Part shown: positions 6,741 through 6,997 of the stretch, one piece after another
How the letters are laid out: every line of letters starts with the position of its first letter
Position numbering within the stretch: the stretch's first letter is position 1
From: Bacillota bacterium
GTDB taxonomy: Bacteria; Bacillota; Bacilli; Alicyclobacillales; Alicyclobacillaceae
Length of the DNA: 6,997 bases
Direction of reading: 5' to 3'
NCBI GenBank assembly: GCA_021820805.1
Contig: JAKADF010000171.1
Coordinates: forward strand, 1-6,997
Made by a program: the position numbers and the translations under genes
Notes under the pieces: model-generated
The model's database searches: none
The model's input: only the letters and a program-made list of their open reading frames with translations
What the model was told of the DNA's origin: nothing

Positions 6741-6997
6741 TCTACACGACTCCCATGAAAAGTAGATATCTCACGAGGATACGATAAGTACGCCTTTAGT
6801 TCGATAAGTTTGAGTTTTCAAGGTTAATCATAAGTTGGCCAAAAGTGCAAGAAAAGAACCTATTTAGGGACTGCTGAATGAATGAGAATTCCTTACTAAC
6901 AAGGGATATGAGTGCATAATGTCGAATGCAAGTGTATGGGTTTTGGACGGAACATTAAAAAAGCCGTGCACTTGGAGGGCGAACATGTACGCGCATG
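6741..6997. other. Right-edge region without a confident gene
   Basis: Apart from the 20-bp repeats, nothing can be named here. A frame opening with ATG at 6919 runs off the window (MSNASVWVLDGTLKKP..., 26 residues visible), with AAGGGA (6901-6906) 12 bases upstream; it could be the start of a gene but resembles nothing I recognise. A minus-strand frame is also open from the edge to a TAA at 6866-6864. Neither is long enough to call. Confidence 0.4.
6782..6847 (+). repeat. Three imperfect 20-bp direct repeats with a common ATAAGT
   Basis: R1 CGATAAGTACGCCTTTAGTT (6782-6801) and R2 CGATAAGTTTGAGTTTTCAA (6802-6821) are adjacent and match at 12 of 20 positions. R3 TCATAAGTTGGCCAAAAGTG (6828-6847) follows after 6 bases and matches R1 at 12 of 20 (ATAAGT, GCC, AGT). 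Such spacing is typical of binding sites for a multimeric DNA-binding protein, for example at transposon ends or upstream of a regulated gene. No partner gene is visible. Confidence 0.4.

Noticed and set aside
6733..6997. Start of a group II intron downstream of a terminator
   Set aside because: Some introns insert after terminators, and the AGCCGTGCAC stretch near 6963 is mildly suggestive. However, there is no convincing GTGCG-type 5' end or typical domain I helix, and the candidate stem pairs poorly.
6886..6997. Open frames on both strands at the right edge
   Set aside because: About 40 codons or fewer, running off the window, with no recognisable family; short frames open by chance are expected, so only the ATG at 6919 was noted as a possibility.

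Overview
The window looks like chromosomal DNA from a low-to-moderate GC member of the Bacillota. The evidence is AGGAGG-type ribosome binding sites, a TTG start, intrinsic terminators with T-runs, a PdxS protein that aligns residue for residue with the Bacillus type, and an APC permease resembling Bacillus YveA. The sequence alone does not support a genus.

Layout: (1) 1-588, the 3' two thirds of pdxS (PLP synthase subunit), cut by the left edge. (2) 670-2625, a complete acetyl-CoA synthetase (acs) with a TTG start and all acetate-pocket residues. (3) 2702-2739, a symmetric hairpin terminator shared by acs and the converging gene. (4) 4161-2848 on the minus strand, a 437-residue regulator with a tentative sensor region, a degenerate GGDEF-like middle domain and a C-terminal winged helix. 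(5) 4162-4413, a divergent intergenic region with a likely promoter inside nested inverted repeats. (6) 4414-5988, a YveA-like APC permease. (7) 5957-6634, a stand-alone class II glutamine-amidotransferase-fold (Ntn) protein overlapping the permease by 32 bases. (8) 6628-6740, a large terraced palindrome containing a strong terminator. (9) 6741-6997, no confident gene, but three imperfect 20-bp repeats sharing ATAAGT.

The first two genes are housekeeping metabolism (vitamin B6 and acetate activation) with no obvious link beyond adjacency. The second half reads as one unit: a divergently transcribed regulator, an amino-acid-type importer and a translationally coupled cytoplasmic Ntn amidohydrolase. 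My inference is uptake and hydrolysis of an amino-acid amide or gamma-glutamyl compound, with the regulator sensing the substrate or product. This is the best candidate in the window for an undescribed system; the substrate cannot be read from the sequence.
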